Source: a virus | IMG/VR virus record: IMGVR_UViG_3300031576_001303 | Span: 1-27,047 of that record | Length of the DNA: 27,047 nt | Strand: one strand, 5' to 3' | Shown here: positions 15,842 through 23,054 of the stretch, in pieces | How the letters are laid out: every line of letters starts with the position of its first letter | Position numbering within the stretch: position 1 is the stretch's first letter | Notes under the pieces: model-generated | Told to the model about the DNA's origin: nothing | Database searches by the model: none | The model's input: the letters and a program-made list of their open reading frames with translations, nothing else | Program-made: the position numbers and the translations under genes

Positions 15842-16675
15842 ATGGGCGACTGGCCGGTCGGGATTGCGGATATCGGACAGCGGTTCGCGGACGTCGGAAC
15901 GCAGACGTCGGACTCCAGCGGCAACAACATCCAGCCGTCCGGGACGGCGCACGTCAAGGGCGCATGGGAGCAGCTGAGCCAATCGACGTCCTTCGACGCC
16001 GCCGGGATCCTGTGGGCGCCGAGCCTCGTTCAGACGGGGGCTCGCTACAGCGTGGATCTCGGGGTGGGTGCCTCAGGGAGCGAGCGGGTGCTCATCTCCG
16101 ACCTGTTCGCGCACGTCAACAACTTCAGCCGGGGCCTGCCGATGCGGACGTTCCTGCCGATCAGCATCCCGGCGGGGACCCGGCTGGCGGCCCGGTCGCA
16201 GTCGAGTGCCGGCGGCAACTCCATCGACGCGAACCTCCTCCTCGTCAGCGCGGCACATTTGCTAGCACCATTTCCGGCCTCGCGGATCGACACCTACGGC
16301 TTCGTGGCGGGCTCGACGGCCGGCACTGGGGTGGATCCGGGCGGCTCGGTCAACACCAAGGGGAGCTGGGCTCAGTTGGCGGCCGGCACGACGTACCCCT
16401 GCCAGCTCGCGATGCTGGCCGTCTACTTCCCGACGACACCGAGCAGCGAGGGTCGCTGGTACCTGGACCTCGGGGTCGGAGCGTCGGGCTCCGAGCGTGT
16501 CGTCGTGCCGAATTTGTTCTTCGGAACGGCGGCGACCAACGCCATGCGGTCGCAGTTCATCGGGCCGTTTCCCCTGACCCTGCCGGCCGGGACGCGCATC
16601 GCCGCCCGGGCGCAGTCGACACTATCGAGTGCCACGTACCGGAACGTCAACGTCATCCTCTACCTCTGGGCATAG
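15842..16675 (+). CDS. Tail structural protein with two internal repeats (paralogue A)
   Basis: This 277-residue protein contains two copies of one domain. Copy 1 has 'VKGAWEQL' (38-45), 'DLGVGASGSE' (72-81) and 'IPAGTRLAAR' (109-118). Copy 2 has 'NTKGSWAQL' (171-179), 'DLGVGASGSE' (209-218) and 'LPAGTRIAAR' (247-256), an offset of about 137 residues. The strands, glycines and absence of catalytic motifs point to a beta-sandwich structural or receptor-facing protein. It is followed without any gap (TAG then ATG) by a paralogue of exactly the same length. The in-frame ATG at 15815 lies inside the previous gene; ATG 15842 is preferred as it immediately follows that gene's stop. Confidence 0.82.
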   Translation: MGDWPVGIADIGQRFADVGTQTSDSSGNNIQPSGTAHVKGAWEQLSQSTSFDAAGILWAPSLVQTGARYSVDLGVGASGSERVLISDLFAHVNNFSRGLPMRTFLPISIPAGTRLAARSQSSAGGNSIDANLLLVSAAHLLAPFPASRIDTYGFVAGSTAGTGVDPGGSVNTKGSWAQLAAGTTYPCQLAMLAVYFPTTPSSEGRWYLDLGVGASGSERVVVPNLFFGTAATNAMRSQFIGPFPLTLPAGTRIAARAQSTLSSATYRNVNVILYLWA

Positions 16676-17509
16676 ATGGGCTCCTGGGCGCTGGGCTTCG
16701 ATCACGGCACAAAAGCGGAAGCTGCCGGGCTGGCAGACTCGACCGATCTCGTCGCCCTCTCGGGCGGCTCCGCGAACAACACGAAGGGGGCCTGGGCCCA
16801 GCTGCTGGCAGCAACCGCGTTCGACGCGCATGCGATGCTGCTCGTCTTCAACGACCCGGATGCGAGCTTCAACGGCCTCGTCGACATCGGCATTGGGGCT
16901 TCGGGCTCGGAGCGCGTGCTGCTGCCGGATCTCTATATCCGAACGGAGACGAACAAGTTCGTCGGCCGGCTGATGGTGCCGGTGGCCATTCCAGCCGGGA
17001 CCCGGTTGTCGGCGAGATTGCAGGCGGACTCGACGGTGCGGGTGATCGACGTCGGGGCCACGCTCTTCGCGCGCGGCTTCCTGCCGCCGTATGGCCTGCA
17101 GCGGGGAGAGGTCTATGGGGTCTTCGTGGGCTCGACTTCGGCGACATCAGTCGATCCTGGTGGGACGGCGAACACGAAGGGGGCCTGGACCCAAATTACG
17201 GGGGGTGTCAGCGGCGTGACGACGCGTCCGATCCGCTACCTCATCGCCTTCATCAGCCCGCACGACGGCGCGCAACTGCAGGACAACGGCTGGCTCGTCG
17301 ACCTCGGCATTGGGGCGAGCGGCCAGGAGAAGGTGCTGATTCCCAACATCCCGAGCACCTCCGACAACGGGGACGAGCCGGAGCACCAGCAGTACCTCTG
17401 CCTGCCGTGCCACATCCCGGCGGGCACCCGGATCGTCTGCCGAGCGCAGTCGACCTCGACGGATGCCAGCGACCGGATCATCCGGGTGGCGCTGTACGGG
17501 TTTGGCTGA
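16676..17509 (+). CDS. Tail structural protein with two internal repeats (paralogue B)
   Basis: This 277-residue protein is a clear paralogue of the preceding gene with the same two-copy build: 'NTKGAWAQL' (35-43), 'DIGIGASGSE' (70-79) and 'IPAGTRLSAR' (105-114), then 'NTKGAWTQI' (166-174), 'DLGIGASGQE' (209-218) and 'IPAGTRI' (247-253). The second copies of A and B align without a length change at these motifs. Divergence is substantial between the conserved motifs, so the duplication is not recent. Copy 2 of B carries two extra cysteines ('LCLPCHIPAG'). The function is unknown; a baseplate or fibre component is most likely given its place between Dit and hub. Confidence 0.82.
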   Translation: MGSWALGFDHGTKAEAAGLADSTDLVALSGGSANNTKGAWAQLLAATAFDAHAMLLVFNDPDASFNGLVDIGIGASGSERVLLPDLYIRTETNKFVGRLMVPVAIPAGTRLSARLQADSTVRVIDVGATLFARGFLPPYGLQRGEVYGVFVGSTSATSVDPGGTANTKGAWTQITGGVSGVTTRPIRYLIAFISPHDGAQLQDNGWLVDLGIGASGQEKVLIPNIPSTSDNGDEPEHQQYLCLPCHIPAGTRIVCRAQSTSTDASDRIIRVALYGFG

Positions 17510-17526
17510 ACTGAGAAGGAGCAACG

Positions 17527-17856
17527 ATGGCCCTAGCAGTGGTGGCTTCCGGCACGCAAACGGCAACGGTCGGAACGGAGCACTCGCTCGCGGTCAGCAC
17601 GGCCGGCAAGACCTACGTGCTCGTCGTGGATGCCGCGGCGATGCAAAACGACGACATCCTCGAGCTGCGGATCAAGACCAAGGTGCTCAGCGGAGGGACG
17701 CAGCAGGTGGCCTACTACGCGCTCTTCCAGCATGTCCAGGCGGAGCCGCAGAAGTATTCGGTCCCGGTGCCGGCGGATGTCGAGATCGAATGCACCCTGA
17801 AGCAGACGGCGGGGACCGGGCGGGCCTTTCCGTGGAAGCTGCTCTCGATTGATTGA
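17527..17856 (+). CDS. Small structural protein (function unknown)
   Basis: This 109-residue protein starts after AAGGAG. 'VVASGTQTATVGTEHSLAVS', 'TAGKTYVLVVDAAAMQNDDI', 'ELRIKTKVLSGG' and 'YYALFQHVQAEPQKYSVPVP' describe a small all-beta domain whose second strand ('K-T-Y-x-L-V-V-D') and 'N-D-D-x-L-E-L-R-I' recur in many uncharacterised phage structural proteins. It probably forms a compact beta-sandwich and may be a decoration, fibre-tip or baseplate protein. No enzymatic motif is visible. It precedes the repeat protein by 3 bases, suggesting the two are co-translated. Confidence 0.75.
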   Translation: MALAVVASGTQTATVGTEHSLAVSTAGKTYVLVVDAAAMQNDDILELRIKTKVLSGGTQQVAYYALFQHVQAEPQKYSVPVPADVEIECTLKQTAGTGRAFPWKLLSID

Positions 17857-17859
17857 CGC

Positions 17860-19176
17860 ATGAGCATCGTTCGCTACCAAGCCCATCACCAGAGCATCGC
17901 CGGCCAGCCGGTGAGCCAAGATTGCGTGCTGCCGTTCGAGGCGCTCGGAGGCCCGGTGGGCGACCGCATCGTCCTCGTGGAGGCCGAAACGCCACTCGGC
18001 GTGGATCGCGTCCTATCGTTCGAATCAATGGCGCCACGACTGCGGGACGATGAGACGCCGGTGGAGTGGCCGGGCGGGATCCTGACAGATCACCCGCTGC
18101 CATGGGAGGGGCTCGGCGCGGTTGCTCCGGATCGCCTGATCCCCGTCGAGGCGGTCGGCTTTGCGACGCAGGACCGCGCGATCCCCTGGGAAACGCTCGG
18201 AGCGGTCAGGACGGACGGCGTCATCTCCGGGGAAACGCTCGCTAGACTCCTGCGGGACGCGGCGATTCCCTTCGAGGCGTTGGGGATCGTGATCAGCGAC
18301 CGGCTGATCCCTTGGGAAGCGCTGGGGATGGCTGTGAGAGATAGCCTCGTGCCGTTTGAGAGTATGAGCCCCATGCGGCTGGATCGGCTGATTGGCTGGG
18401 AATCGCTGAGCGAACAACTCGGCGAGCACCTTGTGCCATGGGACGCGACGAGCCCGGCGGTGTTCGAGGACGCGATCATGCCGTGGGAGGCGCTCAGCCC
18501 CGCGCTCGGTGATCGGCGCGCACTCTGGGAGGCATTAGGCCTCGGAACGGCCGACCATGTCGAGCCGTGGGAAAGCTCAGGGGTCGGGTTCGTCGATCGA
18601 CGGATGCCACTTGAGGCCTTGGGCATCTCGGCCAATGACCGGCAGCTGCGCTGGGAATTGCTGGCGGTGGCAGCGGCAGGTCACGTGCCCCTTTTCGAGG
18701 CATTGGGCCTCGGGACAGTGGATCGCCTCGCGCCCTGGGAGAGTTTGGGAGCCGGAGTCAGCGACCGGCTGATGCCATGGGAGATGCTGGGAGTTCTGGG
18801 CGGAGATCGACTCGTGCCGTGGGACGCGCTCGGGACGACCGCGTCCGATGGGGTCATCTTGGTTGAAGCGCTGGCGGCGCTCGCGCAGGACGCGCAGCCA
18901 CCGTGGGAAGCGCTGGCCGTGGTGCTCGGTGGACGCATCCTGCTGGTCGAAGTCCTGGCCGTCGTGGTTGGGAACCACCTCATCCCCCTCAGCGCAGACG
19001 GCTCGATGCTGGGTGACCGTGAGATGCCGTGGGAGGCGCGCGGAGTGAGCATCTTCCTCCGGCTCAGCGACGTGGCGATGGCCGGCGGGACCCTGGCGAG
19101 CGAAGCCATGAGCGGGCCGATGCTGGCCGGCGAAGCGCTGGCGGATCCGACGCCGGGCAGCGAAAGCGTGGCCTGA
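17860..19176 (+). CDS. Protein built from 27 tandem 14-residue repeats
   Basis: This is a 438-residue protein that I do not recognise. After a 20-residue leader, residues 21-399 are 27 consecutive units of 14 residues (unit 13 has 15), followed by a 39-residue Ala/Gly/Ser-rich tail. The consensus is D-R-x-[IVLM]-P-W-E-[AS]-L-G-x-x-x-x. Position 1 is Asp in 23 of 27 units, position 5 is Pro in 18, position 6 is Trp in 14 and Phe in 5, and position 7 is Glu or Asp in 26. I count no lysine and one cysteine. There is no signal peptide or membrane segment. The register, with a Gly-containing turn after a hydrophobic strand, would suit a fibrous beta structure such as a beta-solenoid or triple beta-spiral shaft, but that is inference. 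Its neighbours are tail genes. The start has no good ribosome binding site and lies 3 bases after the previous stop. Confidence 0.85.
   Translation: MSIVRYQAHHQSIAGQPVSQDCVLPFEALGGPVGDRIVLVEAETPLGVDRVLSFESMAPRLRDDETPVEWPGGILTDHPLPWEGLGAVAPDRLIPVEAVGFATQDRAIPWETLGAVRTDGVISGETLARLLRDAAIPFEALGIVISDRLIPWEALGMAVRDSLVPFESMSPMRLDRLIGWESLSEQLGEHLVPWDATSPAVFEDAIMPWEALSPALGDRRALWEALGLGTADHVEPWESSGVGFVDRRMPLEALGISANDRQLRWELLAVAAAGHVPLFEALGLGTVDRLAPWESLGAGVSDRLMPWEMLGVLGGDRLVPWDALGTTASDGVILVEALAALAQDAQPPWEALAVVLGGRILLVEVLAVVVGNHLIPLSADGSMLGDREMPWEARGVSIFLRLSDVAMAGGTLASEAMSGPMLAGEALADPTPGSESVA
17920..19056 (+). repeat. 27 x 42-bp coding repeat (14-residue units)
   Basis: The repeats are in phase with the gene and are conserved at the protein level, with much divergence at the DNA level; the best-preserved DNA core encodes P-W-E-A-L as CCGTGGGAGGCGCTC or close variants. 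One unit (13) carries a 3-base in-frame insertion. All others keep exactly 42 bases, so length is under selection. Confidence 0.9.
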
Positions 19177-19188
19177 CAGGAGCGGACG

Positions 19189-19554
19189 ATGGCGGCGATC
19201 TTCAACATGCGGGAAAAGACGACGCGGCGCTACACGGCCGCGCTGAAGGATGAAACCGGCGCGGCGATCGGAGGCGGGGCGCTCTCCTCACTGAAGCTCA
19301 CGCTCTACAACAGGGCGGACGGCTCGATCATCAACAGCCGTAACCAGCAAAACGTGTTGAACGCAAACGGCGTCGCGGTCGATAGCAGCGGCAACCTGAC
19401 CTGGACGATGGAGCCGGCCGACAACCCGATCATCGATGCGACGCTGAGCTACGAGGAGCACGTGGCCCTGTTCGAGCTCGGCTGGTCGAGCGACGCGAAG
19501 AAGAACAACCATGAAGTCATCATTCGTGTGGAGAACGTGAGCAAGATCACCTGA
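19189..19554 (+). CDS. Small tail/baseplate-associated protein
   Basis: This 121-residue protein starts after AGGAG. It reads as an immunoglobulin-like or BppU-like beta domain: 'TTRRYTAALKDETGAAIGGG', 'LSSLKLTLYNRADGSIINSR', 'GNLTWTMEPADNPIIDATLS' and 'NHEVIIRVENVSKIT'. Such a domain, where a linear combination 'alpha + turn + N-I-N-S-R-N' describes a strand and loop, is often found in upstream or accessory baseplate proteins carrying receptor-binding parts. It is joined to the hub gene by TGATG. The assignment to a structural role is from context and pattern only. Confidence 0.72.
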   Translation: MAAIFNMREKTTRRYTAALKDETGAAIGGGALSSLKLTLYNRADGSIINSRNQQNVLNANGVAVDSSGNLTWTMEPADNPIIDATLSYEEHVALFELGWSSDAKKNNHEVIIRVENVSKIT

Positions 19555-20735
19555 TGCCGACGGTTTTCCGCGACGCGATCATCCCGTTTGAGATCACCAA
19601 CGACGTCTTCCAGTGGCGGATCGAGCTGCGCAACAAGGCCTTCACGCTGGTGGACATCTTCGAGCCGGACAACGAGGCCTCAAGCATTCGGTGGGAGTAC
19701 CGGCGGATCGGCGGCTGCGGGACGCTGCGCTTCAAGCTGTCGCGACCCTATGACGCGAAGGGCGACATCGACGGCACCTATGACGTCCAGCTGCTCATCT
19801 CCAATCGCGCCACTGGGAATTATGACCTCTGGTACCGCGGCCTCATCCAGCAAATCGCGCCGAGCCTGGACGACCCGGAGAGCATCGACGTCATCTGCGC
19901 GGGCTACGGCGCACAACTCGGCTGGATCCGGGTGAGCAAGACCTACAACAGTCAGGAGAGCCTGGAGACGATCGTGCGGGACATCCTCCAGACCATCGTC
20001 GCACCCAACTCGAAGATTCTCTACGACACGACCCTGATCGATGCGACCGGTGTGAGCCTGCAGGCGGGCGAGAGCTTGAAGTTCGACACTTACGCGGACA
20101 ACGCCCTCAAAACCATCGCAACCATCGTCGGGACGCGCGAATGGGGCGTGGGCACCGACCGCAAGTTCTTCTTCAGGGCACAGAGCAGCACGATCAAGCA
20201 TCGCTTCATCCCAGGGCACGACGTCGTGCGCTTCGAGGATTTCATCGATTACAGCCGGGTCAAGAACCGGCTCTATCTCAAAGGCGGCGGCACGCCGGCC
20301 TTCAGCACGACCCGGGAGGATACCGGCTCGCAGAGCTCATGGGGGTTGCGCGAAGAGATCATCACGAACCCGTCGATTACGACCAATCCGACCGGCAACA
20401 GCTACCTCAACGCGCTGCTCACCGAGAAGGCGATTCCGGTGCGCCGCTCGACGCTGTCGGTGGCGCTGCGTCGCAACCGGTTGGAGTTGACCACGCCCAT
20501 CGGGCAGATCGCTGTCACATCAGGAGTCTTCGTCAACAAGTACGGGACGTTCAAATACGGGGCGGCGGGCAAGAAGTACGGCGGCGAGTTCGGCTATCAG
20601 CTCGGGGTGGCAACCTACACGCTGGATGACAACGGTGTGCTGACGGACATGGACCTGAGCCAAGAGGCGCCGTCCATCGCTGAGTCCGTCGGCCTGTTGG
20701 AGTTTCAAGTGGAACAGCTCGAAGCGGCGAGGTAG
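19554..20735 (+). CDS. Tail hub / Tal-like baseplate protein
   Basis: This 393-residue protein resembles the gp27-like hub (Tal, or ReqiPepy6 Gp37-like) of siphovirus baseplates. 'WRIELRNKAFTLVDIFEPDN' and 'IRWEYRRIGGCGTLRFKLSR' match the opening strand and 'tre-irGf-G-x-f-e-l' theme of hub proteins, and the middle 'LETIVRDILQTIV' with 'ADNALKTIATIVGTREWGVG' is the helix with C-terminal strand typical of the same fold. No lysin domain follows, so it is hub-only. A short C-terminal part has 'KYGTFKYG', then 'KKYGGEFGY'. Residues 7-13 (DAIIPFE) match the unit core of the upstream repeat protein. The gene begins in TGATG. Confidence 0.82.
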   Translation: MPTVFRDAIIPFEITNDVFQWRIELRNKAFTLVDIFEPDNEASSIRWEYRRIGGCGTLRFKLSRPYDAKGDIDGTYDVQLLISNRATGNYDLWYRGLIQQIAPSLDDPESIDVICAGYGAQLGWIRVSKTYNSQESLETIVRDILQTIVAPNSKILYDTTLIDATGVSLQAGESLKFDTYADNALKTIATIVGTREWGVGTDRKFFFRAQSSTIKHRFIPGHDVVRFEDFIDYSRVKNRLYLKGGGTPAFSTTREDTGSQSSWGLREEIITNPSITTNPTGNSYLNALLTEKAIPVRRSTLSVALRRNRLELTTPIGQIAVTSGVFVNKYGTFKYGAAGKKYGGEFGYQLGVATYTLDDNGVLTDMDLSQEAPSIAESVGLLEFQVEQLEAAR

Positions 20736-20738
20736 CGC

Positions 20739-21413
20739 ATGCCGGCCTCCTATCCCAGCGCCATCAAGACCTTCACGACGCTCGTCGATGGCGTCGATGA
20801 CGTCCTGGCGGCGCACCAGAACGATCCGAACGCCGAGATCACCGCGATTGAGACGGAGCTGGGGACGAACCCGCGCGGCACGGCCGCGGACGTAAAAACG
20901 CGGCTCGCCCAGTCGCTCAACGATGACGGCACCCTCAAAGACAGCGTCGTGACGCTCAGTAAGATCGCGGCGGCGGTGCTCAAGATCGTCAACATTTACC
21001 AGGCGGAGACCTCAAGTCCCACGAACATCGGGACTGGCTGGACGGACATCGGGGGCCTCTCGCTGGGGGTCACGCCGCAAGCCAGCACGAGCAAATTCTT
21101 CGTCATCGCCACGATCGGCACGGCGTGCCAGGGTGCGGGCTGCGGCTCGAGCGGTGAGCATGGCTTCCGGCTGCTGCGCGACGGCAGCGAGCTGGATAAG
21201 AAGGTCTATGACGAAGGGGGTGCTGAGGGCCGGTCGTCCATGGCGCCCTGCTGCCTGGTCTACCGGGATTCGCCGGGGACAACCTCCTCGATTACGTTCA
21301 AGGTCCAAGGCATCGCCGGCAACGCCGGCATCTACGCGGCTCCGGGCAACGCCACGCAAATCGGCCAGCAGTCGAAGGCCGTTCTGATCGTCATCGAGTA
21401 CCGCGACACCTAA
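20739..21413 (+). CDS. Tail fibre-like protein
   Basis: This is a 224-residue protein. Its N-terminus ('YPSAIKTFTTLVDGVDDVLA', then 'AHQNDPNAEITAIETELGTN' and 'PRGTAADVKTRLAQSLNDDG') is a widespread phage fibre start in which a V/D/N-rich segment leads to a trimerising helix, and 'AEITAIETELG' is highly typical. The C-terminal domain from about residue 85 is a beta-sandwich likely to contact the host. It contains four cysteines (130, 135, 171, 172), unusual in this gene set, that could form disulfides or bind a metal. No catalytic motif is visible. It follows the hub gene by 3 bases. A receptor-binding role is inferred. Confidence 0.78.
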   Translation: MPASYPSAIKTFTTLVDGVDDVLAAHQNDPNAEITAIETELGTNPRGTAADVKTRLAQSLNDDGTLKDSVVTLSKIAAAVLKIVNIYQAETSSPTNIGTGWTDIGGLSLGVTPQASTSKFFVIATIGTACQGAGCGSSGEHGFRLLRDGSELDKKVYDEGGAEGRSSMAPCCLVYRDSPGTTSSITFKVQGIAGNAGIYAAPGNATQIGQQSKAVLIVIEYRDT

Positions 21414-21423
21414 AGGAGGACGC

Positions 21424-21690
21424 ATGGCGCAGATCGTGTTGACCGTCAATGACGCGCAGCTCACACGGCTGGCGGAGGCCGTGGCACGGCGGCAGGGCTA
21501 TCGGGAGACGATCCAGGACCCGGTGGATCCGACCAAGACCATCCCGAATCCGGAAACCAAAGCGCAGTTCATCCGGCGCTGGCTGATCAACATGCTGAAG
21601 AACGAGGTAGGGCTCGACGAGCTGCAACAGCGCATCAAGCAGGCGCAGGATGACGCGGTCGCCAACACGCCCGTCATGGACATCACATGA
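21424..21690 (+). CDS. Small hypothetical phage protein
   Basis: This 88-residue protein has an excellent AAAGGAGG ribosome binding site. 'AQIVLTVNDAQLTRLAEAVA' and 'RRQGYRETIQDP' lead to 'AQFIRRWLINMLKNEV' and a C-terminal helix. This strand-helix plan with an 'F-I-x-x-x-L-I-x-x-L-K' segment is common in small phage proteins encoded just after fibre genes in GC-rich phages, but no function has been assigned that I can name. It is coupled to the next gene by an ATGA overlap (21687-21690). Confidence 0.75.
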   Translation: MAQIVLTVNDAQLTRLAEAVARRQGYRETIQDPVDPTKTIPNPETKAQFIRRWLINMLKNEVGLDELQQRIKQAQDDAVANTPVMDIT

Positions 21691-22157
21691 GCCAGAACAA
21701 GCTGCGCGATCTGCACTGGACGTTTCCGCCACTGGCGGCGTTCCTCGGCGCGCTGGGCGGCTGGTCCTTCAAGTGGATCCGGCGCTACGCGCTGCCGGTG
21801 ACGGGTGGGCTGCTGGCGATGGCGTATGGCATCGAGCGGAGGCGCTGCGTGAGCTATGCGGCGGCCACGACGATGGCGTTCAGCCTGCCGTACTCGCCGG
21901 ATCGGCAGTCTTGGGCAATCATCGCAGCTGTCGGGGCCTGCTACGGAGCGACGCCGCTGATCTTGTCGTTCCGCTGGCGGCGGCTGTGGTGGCCGGTGCT
22001 GACGGCCATGACACTCGCCGGACTCTTGGCGCTCTCCGCCGGCGTTGACTGGTGGACCCACAAGTGGACGGAAACGGTGGTGTTCGGCCTGCACGGCTTC
22101 CTGGTCGCCTTCACGATCGATCGGTACAAAGCGAAGCGATCACATGCGCGACCTTGA
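21687..22157 (+). CDS. Multi-spanning membrane protein (possible holin)
   Basis: This 156-residue protein has about four to five hydrophobic segments: 'FPPLAAFLGALGGWSF', 'YALPVTGGLLAMAYGI', 'WAIIAAVGACYGATPLILSF', 'LWWPVLTAMTLAGLLALSAG' and 'VVFGLHGFLVAFTI'. The loops carry basic residues (RR, KR), consistent with inner membrane topology. Its place after the fibre gene and before a coiled-coil/membrane protein and a lipoprotein suggests a lysis or membrane-associated job, but holins are so variable that sequence alone does not prove it. It overlaps the next gene by 14 bases. It could alternatively be involved in superinfection exclusion. Confidence 0.65.
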   Translation: MSQNKLRDLHWTFPPLAAFLGALGGWSFKWIRRYALPVTGGLLAMAYGIERRRCVSYAAATTMAFSLPYSPDRQSWAIIAAVGACYGATPLILSFRWRRLWWPVLTAMTLAGLLALSAGVDWWTHKWTETVVFGLHGFLVAFTIDRYKAKRSHARP

Positions 22158-22410
22158 GCAGCGGATTGAACATCTCGAGGAAGCGACGGGTCGTATCGAG
22201 CGGACCTTGTACGGCAACGGGGATCCGGGGATCAAGGAGCAGCTTGTAGCGATTGCGACGAGCACCGCCGATCTCATCAAGCGCTTCGACGAATTCCGTC
22301 ACGAGGTGTGGAAGCGGATCTCCGGCCGGCCGAGCTGGGCGGTCTCCATCGTGATCACCGTCATGAGCTCGCTGTTGGTGGGATTGCTGGTGGCGTATCT
22401 GAATCGGTAG
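22144..22410 (+). CDS. XhlA-like coiled-coil/membrane protein
   Basis: This 88-residue protein has an N-terminal charged coiled coil ('RDLEQRIEHLEEATGRIERT'), a second amphipathic stretch ('ATSTADLIKRFDEFRHEVWK') and a single C-terminal membrane helix ('AVSIVITVMSSLLVGLLVAY'). That is the architecture of XhlA-type haemolysin/holin-associated proteins, which act with a holin in lysis in some phages. The true start is ATG 22144 because the frame upstream lies inside the membrane protein gene. There is no visible ribosome binding site, so translation is probably coupled to the overlapping upstream gene. The lysis role is inferred from architecture. Confidence 0.65.
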   Translation: MRDLEQRIEHLEEATGRIERTLYGNGDPGIKEQLVAIATSTADLIKRFDEFRHEVWKRISGRPSWAVSIVITVMSSLLVGLLVAYLNR

Positions 22411-22433
22411 GCGGCACAACAAGGGGGTGCACG

Positions 22434-23015
22434 ATGAAACGGTATGGGTTGGTGGCGGCCTGCACGCTGCTGTTGGTGGTGGCCGGATGTAAGCCGGTCG
22501 AGAACTACAAGACGGGAAAGGAGACTCCGCTCCAGGAGCACGAGATCAGCCCCATGGATCAAGCGAAGCAGGACGCGGAGCCGATCAAGAGTCTTCCCTA
22601 CGGCAATGTGGCCTATCCGCTCGTCGCGGCCATCCTGGGCGCCTGGTATACGGAACGGCGCGGGGCGCGGATCCGCCAGGGGCTACCGCCGAGCGCGCGG
22701 CCGTTTACCGGCGCTTTGGGCGACCGAGTGCCGGTTTTAGAAGGGCTGATGCAGACGCTCTCGAACTTCTCCACCGGACTCTTCACGCTGCTCGGTAAAC
22801 AGGATACCGGCGCGCAGCGCGCGTGGAAGATCGCCGTCTCGTTCGGGCTGGCCACACTCGCCGCAGCGCCAACCATTCCCGGCTTCCAGGAGTGGCTGGC
22901 CGGGCACGCCAACTACGCCCTGGCGCTGGTCGGGCTGGCCGGGTTCTTCGGCGCCGTCAACGTCGAGCTCAACAAGGTCAAGCCGGTGGTGGAGGTAAAG
23001 CCGCCAGCGTCCTGA
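22434..23015 (+). CDS. Putative lipoprotein with hydrophobic C-terminal half
   Basis: This 193-residue protein begins 'MKRYGLVAACTLLLVVAGC', a signal peptide with a lipobox ending at Cys19. A polar segment ('YKTGKETPLQEHEISPMDQA') follows, then hydrophobic stretches 'YPLVAAILGAWY', 'WKIAVSFGLATLAAA' and 'YALALVGLAGFFGAVNVE' around a soluble piece. It is too long and too hydrophobic for a simple outer spanin, so the role is uncertain; it might anchor a membrane or lysis complex. It is the last gene before the terminator. ATG 22434 follows AGGGGGTG. Upstream in-frame sequence belongs to the previous gene's other frame. Confidence 0.65.
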   Translation: MKRYGLVAACTLLLVVAGCKPVENYKTGKETPLQEHEISPMDQAKQDAEPIKSLPYGNVAYPLVAAILGAWYTERRGARIRQGLPPSARPFTGALGDRVPVLEGLMQTLSNFSTGLFTLLGKQDTGAQRAWKIAVSFGLATLAAAPTIPGFQEWLAGHANYALALVGLAGFFGAVNVELNKVKPVVEVKPPAS

Positions 23016-23054
23016 CGCCGGCGGCCAGTGCTCCTCGGTGGGCATGGCTGCGCC

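Noticed and set aside
17920-19056. CRISPR array, because of 42-base periodicity
   Set aside because: The repeats are diverged at the DNA level, have no constant repeat with unique spacers, and are conserved as in-frame protein units.
15842-19176. Diversity-generating retroelement target, given repeats and fibre-like genes
   Set aside because: No reverse transcriptase, template repeat or adenine-biased variable region is visible in the window.
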